64,000 nucleotides of DNA from Saccharobesus litoralis (GCF_003063625.1 NZ_CP026604.1:3698065-3762064); one strand, 5' to 3'. Positions 48,779 to 58,825 are shown, counted from the first letter of the stretch. Notes: generated by a model not told the origin, from the letters alone. Numbers and translations: made by a program.

Positions 48779-49906
48779 TTGGCCGCGGAAAACGAAGGCA
48801 AAACCGAAGACCCCACGGAAAAAAAGAAATCCAAGTCCAGAGAAAAGGGGCAAGTTGCTCGGTCTAAAGAGCTTGCTACCTTCCTTCAATTGCTGGGTGC
48901 GGCTATCTTTTTTTTACTGTGGGGTGGGTTTATTGCCGAAGCAATGTATAAAGTAATGAAACACGGCCTTGTTTTTGAGCAAGAAGATGCCTTCGATCCA
49001 TCACGCATGTTTATTCGCTTACAAGGGTTACTCGATCCTGTTATCGCCCCTTTGGCCGCCTTTACCATTGTTATGATGATTATTGGTGTGTTGAGTTCAA
49101 TTGTTGTCGGCGGCTATAACTTTTCAATGCAAGCTGCAGCGCCAAAATTTAATAAACTCAACCCGATTACCGGTCTACAACGGATGTTTGGCCCACAAGG
49201 GTTAGTTCAATTGGTGCAGTCATTAGCCAAGTTTTTGGTTGTTGTGATTGCTGCTTATGTTTTGGTTGGCTTTTATTTTGATAAATTACTGCATATCAAT
49301 ATTGAAAAAACGCCAAATAATATTAAAACCGCATTAGAAATCTTAGTTTGGATCTTTATTTGGTTAGCTTTCTCGTTAATTGTTGTGGCAATTATTGATG
49401 TGCCTTATCAATTGTATAAGCATAATGATTCATTAAAAATGACCAAACAAGAAGTCAAAGACGAGCATAAAAATGCGGAAGGGGATCAACAAGTCAAATC
49501 TAAGATCCGCCAAAAAATGTTCCAAGCGTCGCAGCGACGTATGATGGCCGAAGTGCCCAAAGCGGATGTTGTGGTAACAAACCCGACTCATTACGCCGTC
49601 GCGATTAAATACGATACAGAAACAGCCTCCGCACCTATTCTTTTAGCCAAAGGTGTTGATGAAGTGGCTGGCCATATTCGCGATATAGCTAGCGCTCATG
49701 ATATTCCAATTTTATGTTCACCTATGTTGGCTCGATCTATTTACCATACCACTGAGTTAGACGCCGAAATACCTGAAAAGTTATTTACCGCTGTGGCCCA
49801 AATATTGGCTTATGTTTATCAATTAAAACAATACAAAAAAGGCAAGGGCAAGCGTCCTAAAGAGCCAACGTCTAATTTACCTATCCCGCCTGAAGTTCGT
49901 TATTAA
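48779..49906 (+). CDS. flhB: Flagellar export switch protein FlhB
   Basis: FlhB sets substrate specificity of the export gate. 375 residues: four membrane helices in the first 215, then the cytoplasmic domain with the autocleavage site TNPTH (Asn 268). TTG start after TTGGAGAA. It is followed by a MITE-like repeat before flhA. Confidence 0.95.
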   Translation: MAAENEGKTEDPTEKKKSKSREKGQVARSKELATFLQLLGAAIFFLLWGGFIAEAMYKVMKHGLVFEQEDAFDPSRMFIRLQGLLDPVIAPLAAFTIVMMIIGVLSSIVVGGYNFSMQAAAPKFNKLNPITGLQRMFGPQGLVQLVQSLAKFLVVVIAAYVLVGFYFDKLLHINIEKTPNNIKTALEILVWIFIWLAFSLIVVAIIDVPYQLYKHNDSLKMTKQEVKDEHKNAEGDQQVKSKIRQKMFQASQRRMMAEVPKADVVVTNPTHYAVAIKYDTETASAPILLAKGVDEVAGHIRDIASAHDIPILCSPMLARSIYHTTELDAEIPEKLFTAVAQILAYVYQLKQYKKGKGKRPKEPTSNLPIPPEVRY

Positions 49907-49913
49907 TACCGTG

Positions 49914-50042
49914 TATAGTCAAAGCGATCAAGTTTTAGGGGAAGCCGTCAAGCTTCGAATCCCCATGAGCATATGCTCTATTATGTGATTGGGGTGAGTA
50001 AGCGCTGACAATGAACCATAAAGCTTGAGCGAGAAGACTATA
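49914..50042. repeat. MITE-like repeat, short copy
   Basis: This 129-bp copy of the 18325-18548 element has the same TATAGTC/GACTATA ends, the GGGGAAGCCGTCAA block and the CCCCATGAGCATATGCTC hairpin. It lacks two internal blocks. It begins 8 bp after the flhB stop and ends 8 bp before the sigma-54 promoter of flhA. Confidence 0.8.
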
Positions 50043-50049
50043 ATAAAGT

Positions 50050-50065
50050 TGGCTTGATATTTGCC
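50050..50065 (+). promoter_or_regulatory. Sigma-54 promoter of the flhA operon
   Basis: TGGCTTGATATTTGCC has TGGC at -24 and TTGC at -12 with the exact spacing. It would transcribe flhA-flhF-flhG-fliA and perhaps the che genes. Confidence 0.8.
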
Positions 50066-50106
50066 TGTTACGTCAGTAGGTGTAGTAGGATTCAAAAATT
50101 TGACGT

Positions 50107-52239
50107 ATGCAAGCGACTGATATAGTTAATAACTTTAAATCGTTCGATTATAAAAAAATCCAAGGGCTGGGAGTCGCTGGGGTTGTATTAGCCATTTTAG
50201 CTATGGTTATCTTACCTTTACCCGCATTTCTACTAGATATTTTATTTTCTTTTAATATTGCCTTATCCATTGTGGTTATGCTGGTGGTGGTATACACCTT
50301 AAAACCTATGGATTTCGGTTCATTTCCAACCGTTATTCTTATTGCAACAGTATTGCGCTTAGCGCTGAATATAGCTTCAACACGGGTTGTGTTGCTTGAA
50401 GGTCATCAGGGTGGTGATGCCGCGGGTCAAGTTATTGCAGCTTTCGGCGAGGTTGTTATCGGTGGAAATTACGCAGTTGGTTTAGTCGTTTTTGCCATAT
50501 TAATGATTATCAACTTTAAGGTTGTGACGGCAGGTGCTGGTCGTATATCCGAGGTGAGTGCGCGTTTTACCCTTGACTCTATGCCGGGTAAACAAATGGC
50601 AATTGATGCGGATCTCAACGCCGGTTTTATTAGCCAAGAAGAAGCAGTTGATCGACGTAAAGAAATTACAGACGAAGCGGACTTTTATGGTTCGATGGAT
50701 GGTGCGAGCAAATTCGTAAAGGGTGATGCCATTGCTGGTTTATTGATAATGTTGATCAATATTGCTGGTGGGTTGTTGATAGGTATGATCCAATACGGTT
50801 TAGATTTTAGCAGTGCAATTGAAATATATACCTTGTTAACAATTGGTGATGGCTTGGTTGCGCAGATCCCTTCATTGTTGCTTTCAGTTGCAACGGCAAT
50901 CATTGTTACTCGTCAAAATGATTCAATAGAGCTAGGTGATCAACTTTCTGGTCAATTGGCTAAACCCAAAGTGATGTATGTAGCGGCAGCTATCCTATTT
51001 ATTATGGGGATAGTACCAGGCATGCCGCATGTCGCATTTTTAAGTTTAGCGGCTTGTTTAGCGGGTTGTGGTTACTATATGCAAAATTATGTAGGTGTGG
51101 ATAGTCCTAAAAAAGGCGCTCTAGTTAAAAGTGGATCTAAACCTGGTAGTAGTGGTGCGGTGAGTGACACACCGGCCCCAACAGCGAATCCTGAGCCACA
51201 AGAGATCAGCTGGAACGATGTGCAACCTATGGACGTGATAGGCTTAGAAGTTGGCTATCGTTTAATTCCATTAGTTGATAAAACGCAAGGAGGCGAATTG
51301 CTTAGCCGTATCAAGGGCGTTCGTAAAAAGTTATCACAAGAGTTAGGCTTTTTGGTGCCGCCGGTACATATACGCGATAATTTAGATTTATCTCCTAATA
51401 TCTATCGTATTTCATTAATGGGAGTGGTAGTTGGCGAAGCCGAAATTTACCATGACCGTGAAATGGCCATTAACCCAGGGCAAGTGTTTGGCAATATTCA
51501 AGGTGTTAAAACGACAGATCCGGCTTTTGGTTTGGAAGCTGTATGGATTAACGTTGAACAACGTGAACAAGCGCAATCTCTCGGATATACCGTTGTTGAT
51601 GCAGCTACCGTTGTTGCTACGCATTTAAGTCATTTACTCACGAATAACTCTTCTCAGTTATTGGGGCATGAAGAAGCGCAAAACTTACTTGATATGTTGG
51701 CTAAAACCTATGAGAAATTGGTTGATGGTTTAGTTCCTGACATGTTGTCCTTATCAGTTTTGGTTAAGGTGTTACAAAACTTATTACATGAAGGTGTTGC
51801 CATTCGTGACATGCGAACCATAGTGCAAACATTGGTTGAATACGCACCTAAGAGCCAAGATCCTGATGTGTTAACCGCTGCGGTGAGGATCGCTCTTAGA
51901 AAGCTAATCATTCAAGATATATGTCAAGAGTTGCCAGATTTACCTGTCATCACGTTCGCACCTGAGCTGGAACAAATGTTGCATAATTCTATGCAAACAG
52001 CAGGTGCTGAAGGTGCGGGTATTGAACCTGGCTTAGCAGAACGTATTCAAACCGCGTTAATAGATGCTAGTCAGCAGCAAGAAATGAATGGCGAACCCGC
52101 GGTATTATTGACCTCTGGCGTATTACGCTCGGTACTTGCGCGATTTACGAAAAATACGGTTCCTGGATTACACGTACTGTCATATCAAGAGATCCCTGAC
52201 GACAAGCAGATCCGCATCGTTAACTCGGTAGGCCAGTAG
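50107..52239 (+). CDS. flhA: Flagellar export gate protein FlhA
   Basis: FlhA forms the export-gate ring that docks chaperone-substrate complexes. 710 residues: about eight membrane helices up to residue 325 with the conserved cytoplasmic loop (RFTLDSMPGKQMAIDADLNAG in parts), then the large cytoplasmic domain. A Gly/Ser/Pro linker near 340-365 separates them. Its start is ATG 50107 with no strong ribosome site. Confidence 0.96.
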   Translation: MQATDIVNNFKSFDYKKIQGLGVAGVVLAILAMVILPLPAFLLDILFSFNIALSIVVMLVVVYTLKPMDFGSFPTVILIATVLRLALNIASTRVVLLEGHQGGDAAGQVIAAFGEVVIGGNYAVGLVVFAILMIINFKVVTAGAGRISEVSARFTLDSMPGKQMAIDADLNAGFISQEEAVDRRKEITDEADFYGSMDGASKFVKGDAIAGLLIMLINIAGGLLIGMIQYGLDFSSAIEIYTLLTIGDGLVAQIPSLLLSVATAIIVTRQNDSIELGDQLSGQLAKPKVMYVAAAILFIMGIVPGMPHVAFLSLAACLAGCGYYMQNYVGVDSPKKGALVKSGSKPGSSGAVSDTPAPTANPEPQEISWNDVQPMDVIGLEVGYRLIPLVDKTQGGELLSRIKGVRKKLSQELGFLVPPVHIRDNLDLSPNIYRISLMGVVVGEAEIYHDREMAINPGQVFGNIQGVKTTDPAFGLEAVWINVEQREQAQSLGYTVVDAATVVATHLSHLLTNNSSQLLGHEEAQNLLDMLAKTYEKLVDGLVPDMLSLSVLVKVLQNLLHEGVAIRDMRTIVQTLVEYAPKSQDPDVLTAAVRIALRKLIIQDICQELPDLPVITFAPELEQMLHNSMQTAGAEGAGIEPGLAERIQTALIDASQQQEMNGEPAVLLTSGVLRSVLARFTKNTVPGLHVLSYQEIPDDKQIRIVNSVGQ

Positions 52240-52266
52240 TCAAATACTTGACGAAAGGGGTAGGTA

Positions 52267-53721
52267 GTGAAAATTAAACGATTTGTCGCAAAGGACATGC
52301 GCACAGCTTTGTTGGAAGTCAAGAATGAACTAGGCGCCGACGCTGTGATCATGTCAAACACTAAGACCGCAGATGGCATAGAAATTGTCGCTGCAGTTGA
52401 TGAAGAAACTGATGCGAAAGTGCCACCGCGCAAGGTAGAATCGACACCCAGCGTCAATAATCCGACATCTAGTGCGCCACAGTATTCTGGCGCCAATTTT
52501 ATGACGTCAAATATTCGTCAAACCCCGTCTTTTGAAAATCAAGTTGAGAGTCGTATTAATAGTCACTTTGCTCAAGAGCAAGATCTCAACGACAATCAAG
52601 TAGCAGATTCACTGAAGTCCTTGTTACAACGTCAACATGAGAAGTTACACAAAGGTTTACAAAATCCATCTCCAAGCCCATCGCCCGCTCCCAGCTCTAT
52701 GCAGCAAGCGCAACAAGCAGAGCATTTAGCACAGTTTGCCAAGAAGCAAATTGTCAATAGTGCGCCGAATGAGCCATCTTCGTCAGTAGAAAACACCGAA
52801 CTGCAGGCGATGAAACAAGAAATGGCTGAAATTCGAAAATTGATGGAACATCAGGTATCAGGTCTTATGTGGCAAGAAATGGCTCGTCGCGAACCTGTGC
52901 GAGCTTACTTGGTTGACCGATTAAATAAAATGGGCGTGTCTAACGATGTGTCCGACCAAGTGGCCAGTTTTATTCCAGAAGAGCTAAGTCAAGCAGAAGC
53001 ATGGGATAACGCTTTAGAGCTGCTGTCCGGCCAAATTAATGTGACTAATAATGACATTCTGCGTCGTGGCGGATTTGTTGCGTTATTAGGCCCAACAGGC
53101 GTTGGTAAAACAACCACTATTGCTAAGTTAGCCGCTCATTTTGCTCAATTGCATGGTAGCGACCAAGTCGCCATGGTAACAACAGATACCTTTAGAATCG
53201 GCGCGCATGAACAGTTACAAACCTATGCTAAAATTTTAGGGTGTCCATGCAAAGTCGTGCAAAGCCAGGCCGAATTAAGTGAAACTTTGCATCAATTACG
53301 CAATAAAAAATTAGTTTTGATTGATACCGCTGGTGTAGGTCAGCGAGACATGAGACTGGCTGAACATTTAGAAACGTTGATGAATGCCAATCAAATAAAA
53401 ATTCGCAGTTATTTGGTTCTGCAATCTACGGCACAAAGAAGAGTGATGCAGGACGCAATAGAAAGATTCAAACAAATTCCGATTACTGGGTGTATTTTCA
53501 CAAAAGTGGATGAATGTACCAGCCTAGGTGAAATTATCAGTGTTGCTATTCAAAATGCATTACCCGTTGCATATTTAAGCGAAGGACAGCGAGTTCCAGA
53601 GGACATTAGAGTAGCAGAATCTGCTTATTTAGTAGAAAAAGCAGCTCAATTAATGAGCGAACGAAATATTTCTCAATCAAATTGGTTTACAGACGACAGC
53701 TTACAGCCTATATATAAATAG
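52267..53721 (+). CDS. flhF: Flagellar placement GTPase FlhF
   Basis: An SRP-type GTPase that directs the flagellum to the cell pole. 484 residues: a basic B-domain (MKIKRFVAKDMRTALLEVK), a Gln-rich linker, then the N and G domains with GPTGVGKTTTIAKLAA (about 279-294), DTFRIGAHEQL and DTAGVGQRD. GTG start after GGGGTAGG. With FlhG it controls number and position. Confidence 0.95.
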   Translation: MKIKRFVAKDMRTALLEVKNELGADAVIMSNTKTADGIEIVAAVDEETDAKVPPRKVESTPSVNNPTSSAPQYSGANFMTSNIRQTPSFENQVESRINSHFAQEQDLNDNQVADSLKSLLQRQHEKLHKGLQNPSPSPSPAPSSMQQAQQAEHLAQFAKKQIVNSAPNEPSSSVENTELQAMKQEMAEIRKLMEHQVSGLMWQEMARREPVRAYLVDRLNKMGVSNDVSDQVASFIPEELSQAEAWDNALELLSGQINVTNNDILRRGGFVALLGPTGVGKTTTIAKLAAHFAQLHGSDQVAMVTTDTFRIGAHEQLQTYAKILGCPCKVVQSQAELSETLHQLRNKKLVLIDTAGVGQRDMRLAEHLETLMNANQIKIRSYLVLQSTAQRRVMQDAIERFKQIPITGCIFTKVDECTSLGEIISVAIQNALPVAYLSEGQRVPEDIRVAESAYLVEKAAQLMSERNISQSNWFTDDSLQPIYK

Positions 53722-53726
53722 AATTT

Positions 53727-54593
53727 ATGAATAATATTAACCAGTTAGGCGATCAGGCAAATGGCCTACGAAAAATGAAAAGTGAAGATAAAGTGAAAGT
53801 AATCGCCGTTACCGGTGGTAAGGGAGGCGTAGGTAAGAGTAATGTATCTCTTAACTTAGCGATTTCTCTAGCGCAAAAAGGTAAGCGAGTATTAGTATTT
53901 GATGCGGATTTAGGACTTGCAAATCTTGACGTTATGTTGGGATTGCGAGTACATAAAAACTTGTCTCACTTATTAGCCGGTGAATGTGAACTACAAGATA
54001 TTTTAGTAAAAGGGCCACATGGCATCACAATAGTGCCAGCAACGTCCGGTACAAAAAATATGGTTGAGTTGACCCCTAATGAGCATGCCGGTCTTATCCG
54101 CGCGTTTAGCGAATTAGAGCAACAGTTTGACGTGTTGATTGTTGATACAGCAGCCGGTATTTCAGATATGGTTTTGAGTTTTTCTCGCGCTGCTCAGGAT
54201 GTTTTGGTTGTGGTGTGTGATGAACCAACTTCAATAACGGATGCTTATGCGTTGATTAAAGTGTTAAATCGAGAATATGGTTTGTTTCGTTTTAAAGTTG
54301 TGGCAAACATGGTACGCTCGCTGCGTGAGGGGCAAGAATTGTTTGCTAAGCTCTCCAAAGTGACTGATCGCTTTCTTGATGTAGCTATCGAATTGGTGGC
54401 TATCATTCCTTTTGATGAAAATGTAAGAAAATCAGTACGTAAGCAAAAAACAATTGTAGAAGCATTTCCTAAGTCACCAGCCGCTATTGCTTTTAAAACG
54501 TTGGCGACAAGAGCATCTACTTGGCCTGTTCCAGATACAGCTGGTGGGCATTTAGAATTTTTTATTGAACAGCTGATATTACCAGAAGCATAG
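53727..54593 (+). CDS. flhG: MinD-like flagellar number regulator FlhG (FleN)
   Basis: An ATPase that limits flagellar number, through FlrA and FlhF. 288 residues with deviant Walker A GGKGGVGKSNVSLNLA (about 30-45) and switch motifs FDADLGLANLDVMLG and VDTAAGIS. A C-terminal membrane-targeting helix is not obvious, and the tail ends LEFFIEQLILPEA. Confidence 0.94.
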   Translation: MNNINQLGDQANGLRKMKSEDKVKVIAVTGGKGGVGKSNVSLNLAISLAQKGKRVLVFDADLGLANLDVMLGLRVHKNLSHLLAGECELQDILVKGPHGITIVPATSGTKNMVELTPNEHAGLIRAFSELEQQFDVLIVDTAAGISDMVLSFSRAAQDVLVVVCDEPTSITDAYALIKVLNREYGLFRFKVVANMVRSLREGQELFAKLSKVTDRFLDVAIELVAIIPFDENVRKSVRKQKTIVEAFPKSPAAIAFKTLATRASTWPVPDTAGGHLEFFIEQLILPEA

Positions 54594-54602
54594 GGTATTT
54601 AC

Positions 54603-55319
54603 GTGAACAAGGCTGCGGCATATCAAACGGTTGATCAAAAGCAAGTTTTAGTTGAGCAACATGCAGGTTTAGTTAAGAGAATTGCTCATCATATGATGGC
54701 AAGGTTACCTGCAAGCGTGATTGTTGACGATCTAATCCAATCAGGAATGATTGGCTTGTTAGAAGCAGCAAGGAACTTTGACGCCACTAAAGGTGCAAGT
54801 TTTGAAACATTTGCTGGTATTCGTATCCGTGGAGCAATGTTAGACGAAATTCGTCGTGGTGATTGGGCGCCTCGCTCAGTACATAAAAACAGCAGAATGA
54901 TAGCAGATGCTATTGCTCAGGTTGAAAAAGAAACAGGTCGAGATGCTCGTGACTCAGATGTTGCAGAGAAGTTACAAGTTGGACTTGACGAATATCACCA
55001 AATGCTTAACGATGTGAGTAGTGGGAAAATTATTGGTATCGAAGACCTTGGCGTCACAGAAGATGTTTTAGGTGGTTCCGAAGACGCTGATGATGAGCCA
55101 TACGGTGAGATTGAGCATGGGGCGTTTCAAGATTCTCTGGCTGCAGCGATTAAAACTTTGCCTGAGAGAGAGGCATTAACTTTATCGTTATACTATGATG
55201 AAGAATTAAACCTAAAAGAAATTGGTGCTGTATTAAACGTGAGTGAATCGCGAGTTAGTCAAATACATAGCCAAGCCATGCATAGACTGAAAGGTCGTAT
55301 GTCATCATGGCAATCATAA
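54603..55319 (+). CDS. fliA: Flagellar sigma factor FliA (sigma-28)
   Basis: Directs RNA polymerase to late flagellar and chemotaxis promoters. 238 residues with region 2 (HHMMARLPASVIVDDLIQSGM in part), region 3, and region 4 (LSLYYDEELNLKEIGAVLNVSESRVSQIHSQA in part). GTG start, 9 bp after flhG. Confidence 0.96.
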   Translation: MNKAAAYQTVDQKQVLVEQHAGLVKRIAHHMMARLPASVIVDDLIQSGMIGLLEAARNFDATKGASFETFAGIRIRGAMLDEIRRGDWAPRSVHKNSRMIADAIAQVEKETGRDARDSDVAEKLQVGLDEYHQMLNDVSSGKIIGIEDLGVTEDVLGGSEDADDEPYGEIEHGAFQDSLAAAIKTLPEREALTLSLYYDEELNLKEIGAVLNVSESRVSQIHSQAMHRLKGRMSSWQS

Positions 55320-55363
55320 GAACAAAATTTTTACGTAGCAAATTACCTTAATTGGAGAATGCT

Positions 55364-55747
55364 TTGAATACAAATATGAAAGTGCTTGTTGTAGACGACT
55401 TCTCTACAATGAGACGCATTATAAAAAACTTGCTTCGCGATCTTGGCTTCACAAATGTTCAGGAAGCTGATGATGGTGCAACGGCATTACCTATGTTGCA
55501 AAACGGAGACTTTGAGTTTGTTGTAACCGATTGGAACATGCCTGGTATGCAAGGTATTGATTTGCTTAGAGCGATTCGAGCCGATGAGCGCTTAAAGCAT
55601 ATTCCGGTATTGATGGTGACAGCTGAAGCCAAAAAGGAACAAATTATAGCGGCGGCGCAAGCAGGGGTTAACGGTTATATTGTTAAGCCATTCACTGCAG
55701 CTACGCTTAAGGAAAAGCTAGAAAAAGTATTCGAACGCTTAGGTTAG
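55364..55747 (+). CDS. cheY: Chemotaxis response regulator CheY
   Basis: 127 residues, single receiver domain with DD acid pocket, phospho-acceptor D56 (VVTDWNMPG) and the Thr/Lys switch residues (MVTAEA, YIVKPF). I choose TTG 55364 because GGAGAA lies just upstream and the protein then starts [12 protein letters not shown], the usual form; TTG 55352 lies inside that ribosome site. Confidence 0.95.
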   Translation: MNTNMKVLVVDDFSTMRRIIKNLLRDLGFTNVQEADDGATALPMLQNGDFEFVVTDWNMPGMQGIDLLRAIRADERLKHIPVLMVTAEAKKEQIIAAAQAGVNGYIVKPFTAATLKEKLEKVFERLG

Positions 55748-55773
55748 TTTTCACTACTATTGGAGATTAAACT

Positions 55774-56517
55774 TTGAGTTCAGTTACGCCTTATGTGGAC
55801 TTAGACACCGCAAAACAGCTTGTTGCTCTATTGGAAAGTGGTGATATTGAGCAAGCTAATGCAATTGTTGAAGAAAGTTCGAAAGCAGCTTCTGAAGAGC
55901 TGTTTGCTGAAGTGGGTAAACTCACGCGCCAGCTACACAACTCCCTACAGGATTTTCAACTTGATTCTCGTATCGCTAATTTAGCCAACGAGGACATTCC
56001 TGATGCGCAAAATCGTTTGGCATACGTCATTGAAATGACTGAGTCGGCTGCAAACCGGACGATGGATGCAGTTGAAGCCAGTATCCCAGTTGCCGATCAA
56101 TTAAACGAGCATATTAAAGCGGTTATTCCTACGTGGTCTAAACTCATGAACCGCCAAATCAGCTTGGAAGAATTTAAAGAGTTATGTTATTCGGTCGATG
56201 ACATACTCAAAAAAGCGGATAGTGACTCTGATTTACTTCGCAGCCAATTAAATGATGTCTTGATGGCTCAAGATTTCCAAGATCTAACGGGTCAAGTTAT
56301 ACGACGCGTTATTGATTTGGTGCGCGAAGTAGAAGAAAACTTAGTTCATTTACTAACTGTATTCGGGACGCCTGTTGAATCACAAGAAGAACAAGCCGAG
56401 ACGATATCAGGTCTGGATGAATCCGCAGAAGGGCCAATTGTCAACGCTGAAGAGCGCACTGATGTAGTATCTGGCCAAGATGATGTTGATGACTTGCTGT
56501 CAAGTTTAGGTTTCTAA
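55774..56517 (+). CDS. cheZ: CheY-P phosphatase CheZ
   Basis: 247 residues, mostly helical. The active-site region AQDFQDLTGQVIRRVIDLV is clear, with the catalytic Gln in DFQDLTGQ. The C-terminal CheY-binding peptide DDVDDLLSSLGF is present. TTG start with GGAGA upstream. Confidence 0.95.
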   Translation: MSSVTPYVDLDTAKQLVALLESGDIEQANAIVEESSKAASEELFAEVGKLTRQLHNSLQDFQLDSRIANLANEDIPDAQNRLAYVIEMTESAANRTMDAVEASIPVADQLNEHIKAVIPTWSKLMNRQISLEEFKELCYSVDDILKKADSDSDLLRSQLNDVLMAQDFQDLTGQVIRRVIDLVREVEENLVHLLTVFGTPVESQEEQAETISGLDESAEGPIVNAEERTDVVSGQDDVDDLLSSLGF

Positions 56518-56533
56518 TAAGAAGGAAGGTTTC

Positions 56534-58801
56534 ATGGCCTTTGATGCAGACGAAGATATATTGCAAGATTTTCTTGTCGAGGCAGGGGAGATACTCGAAT
56601 TACTTTCTGAACAACTCGTTGAGTTGGAAAACAACCCTGAAGACGCAGATTTATTAAATGCAATATTTCGTGGCTTTCACACTGTAAAAGGTGGAGCAGG
56701 CTTTTTAGCATTAACAACTTTGGTTGATGCCTGCCACGGTGCAGAAAATGTGTTCGACATTTTAAGAAATGGTCAACGTTCAGTAACTCCTGAGTTGATG
56801 GATGTTATTTTACAAGCGTTAGATACTATTAATGAAATGTTTGCATTAGTTAAGGCTCGTGAAGAACCTGACCCTGCCGATCCTGAGCTACTTGAGGCAT
56901 TGCATCGATTGTCTGAACCTGAAGGCGCTGAAAGCGTCGCCGCACCTGAGCCTGTCGCCGCTCCAGTAGAACCAGAACCTTCTCCCATTGTTAGTAATGA
57001 ACCTGAGATTTTCGACCTGCCAGGTAGCAGTGTTGAAGATGGCGGTAGTATAGATGAAATCACAGATGATGAATTTGAAGCCTTGCTTGATGAACTGCAT
57101 GGTTCAGGGCGTGGTCCCTCAGTTACATCGTCAGTAGAGACAACCTCGACTTCAGCGCCAACGCCAAGCGCACCACCTTCCGCAATATCGATGGACGTTG
57201 GTGGTAGTGACGAAGATATTACCGACGATGAGTTTGAAGCCTTACTTGATGAATTGCATGGTAAAGGCCAATTCGGAGTCGCAGAAGCTAATGTTGCAGC
57301 CACACCGGTTGAAACAAGTCCTAAACCAGTACAAGCGCCATCGTCTGTTTCAAGTGACGAAATTACGGATGATGAATTTGAAAGCTTACTTGATGAATTA
57401 CACGGTAAAGGTAAAGGTCCTTCAGTCACTGACGTCGTTTCTGATAGTAAACCAAAAGACAAAAGTAGCCAACCAGCTAAACCTGTAGAACCACCTAAAC
57501 AGGCTCCAGTAGCTCCTGAGCCTACGCCTGCTGCACCTAAGCCTGTTACAAGTGCACCAGCGCCAGTTAAGAAACCTGAGCCAGATAAGCCTAAAATGGC
57601 TGATAAGAAAAAGCCGGCTCCAGCTGCACCAGCGCAAGAAACTACAGTCCGAGTCGATACTTCTCGTTTAGACCAAATCATGAATATGGTGGGTGAGCTA
57701 GTTTTGGTTAGGAATCGTTTAGTCAGTTTAGCGAATGAAGCTGATGAACGTATGTCTAAGGCCATAGCGAATTTAGATGTGGTAACCGGTGACTTGCAAG
57801 GCGCCGTGATGAAGACCCGAATGCAGCCAATTAAGAAAGTGTTTGGGCGTTTTCCTCGTGTTGTTCGTGATCTTGCACGTTCATTAAATAAAGAAATATC
57901 GCTTGAGCTCGAGGGTGAAGAAACCGATTTAGATAAAAACTTAGTTGAAGCATTAGCGGACCCTCTTGTTCACTTGGTTCGTAACTCAGTGGACCATGGC
58001 ATTGAAATGCCAGATGATCGTGAAGCTAAAGGCAAACCACGCTGCGGTATTGTAAAACTAAGTGCTTCGCAAGAAGGTGATCATATTTTACTGACCATCA
58101 CAGATGATGGTGCAGGTATGGATGCAGAAAAGCTTAAAAATATCGCCATTAATAAAGGTATTCTAGATAGCGATGCTGCCGCTAGGTTGTCTGACAACGA
58201 AGCCTATAATCTAATTTTTGCGCCTGGCTTTTCTACTAAACAAGAAATATCTGACATCTCAGGACGAGGTGTTGGTATGGACGTTGTTAAAACTAAAATC
58301 ACCCAGCTAAATGGTTCTGTCAATATTCATTCTGAATTGGGTACAGGAACAAGGCTAGAGATTAAAGTCCCTCTAACGTTGGCGATTTTGCCAACCTTAA
58401 TGGTCGTTGTAGCCCAACAAACTTTCGCTTTACCTTTAGCAGCGGTGAGTGAAATCATCAATATGGATTTATCTAAGACCAATACGGTTGATGGGCAATT
58501 AACGATGATCGTTCGCGAAAAGGCGATCCCCTTGTTTTATCTAGAAAAATGGTTAAATCGACTCGGTTTACCTTCTGGTGACACGGATGGGCATGTTGTT
58601 GTAGTGCAACTAGGGACAGATAAACAAGTTGGTTTTGTTGTTGATTCATTAATTGGTCAAGAGGAAGTTGTTATTAAGCCTCTTGATGCGTTATTGCAGG
58701 GCACAGCCGGTATGGCCGGTGCAACAATTACCAGTGATGGTGGAATTGCTTTAATTATTGATATTCCTAGCTTATTAAAACATTACGCTAAACGTACTTA
58801 G
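56534..58801 (+). CDS. cheA: Chemotaxis histidine kinase CheA with triple linker repeat
   Basis: 755 residues. P1 (about 1-105) holds the phosphorylated His in FRGFHTVKGGAGFL. The long linker (105-360) contains three copies of a 16-residue motif, ITDDEFEALLDELHG-type, at 57056-57103, 57212-57262 and 57359-57406, separated by Pro/Ala/Ser-rich stretches. P3, P4 (HLVRNSVDHGIE, DDGAGMD, GRGVGMDVV) and P5 follow. The canonical CheY-binding P2 is not evident. The repeats may be docking sites for ParP, which is encoded downstream. Confidence 0.95.
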   Translation: MAFDADEDILQDFLVEAGEILELLSEQLVELENNPEDADLLNAIFRGFHTVKGGAGFLALTTLVDACHGAENVFDILRNGQRSVTPELMDVILQALDTINEMFALVKAREEPDPADPELLEALHRLSEPEGAESVAAPEPVAAPVEPEPSPIVSNEPEIFDLPGSSVEDGGSIDEITDDEFEALLDELHGSGRGPSVTSSVETTSTSAPTPSAPPSAISMDVGGSDEDITDDEFEALLDELHGKGQFGVAEANVAATPVETSPKPVQAPSSVSSDEITDDEFESLLDELHGKGKGPSVTDVVSDSKPKDKSSQPAKPVEPPKQAPVAPEPTPAAPKPVTSAPAPVKKPEPDKPKMADKKKPAPAAPAQETTVRVDTSRLDQIMNMVGELVLVRNRLVSLANEADERMSKAIANLDVVTGDLQGAVMKTRMQPIKKVFGRFPRVVRDLARSLNKEISLELEGEETDLDKNLVEALADPLVHLVRNSVDHGIEMPDDREAKGKPRCGIVKLSASQEGDHILLTITDDGAGMDAEKLKNIAINKGILDSDAAARLSDNEAYNLIFAPGFSTKQEISDISGRGVGMDVVKTKITQLNGSVNIHSELGTGTRLEIKVPLTLAILPTLMVVVAQQTFALPLAAVSEIINMDLSKTNTVDGQLTMIVREKAIPLFYLEKWLNRLGLPSGDTDGHVVVVQLGTDKQVGFVVDSLIGQEEVVIKPLDALLQGTAGMAGATITSDGGIALIIDIPSLLKHYAKRT

Positions 58802-58825
58802 TGTGGTTTGAGAACTGATATAAAT

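Noticed and set aside
56773-57765. 330-residue open frame antisense to cheA
   Set aside because: It mirrors the Pro/Ala/Ser-rich CheA linker, is Ser-rich with no start signal, and cheA itself is certain.
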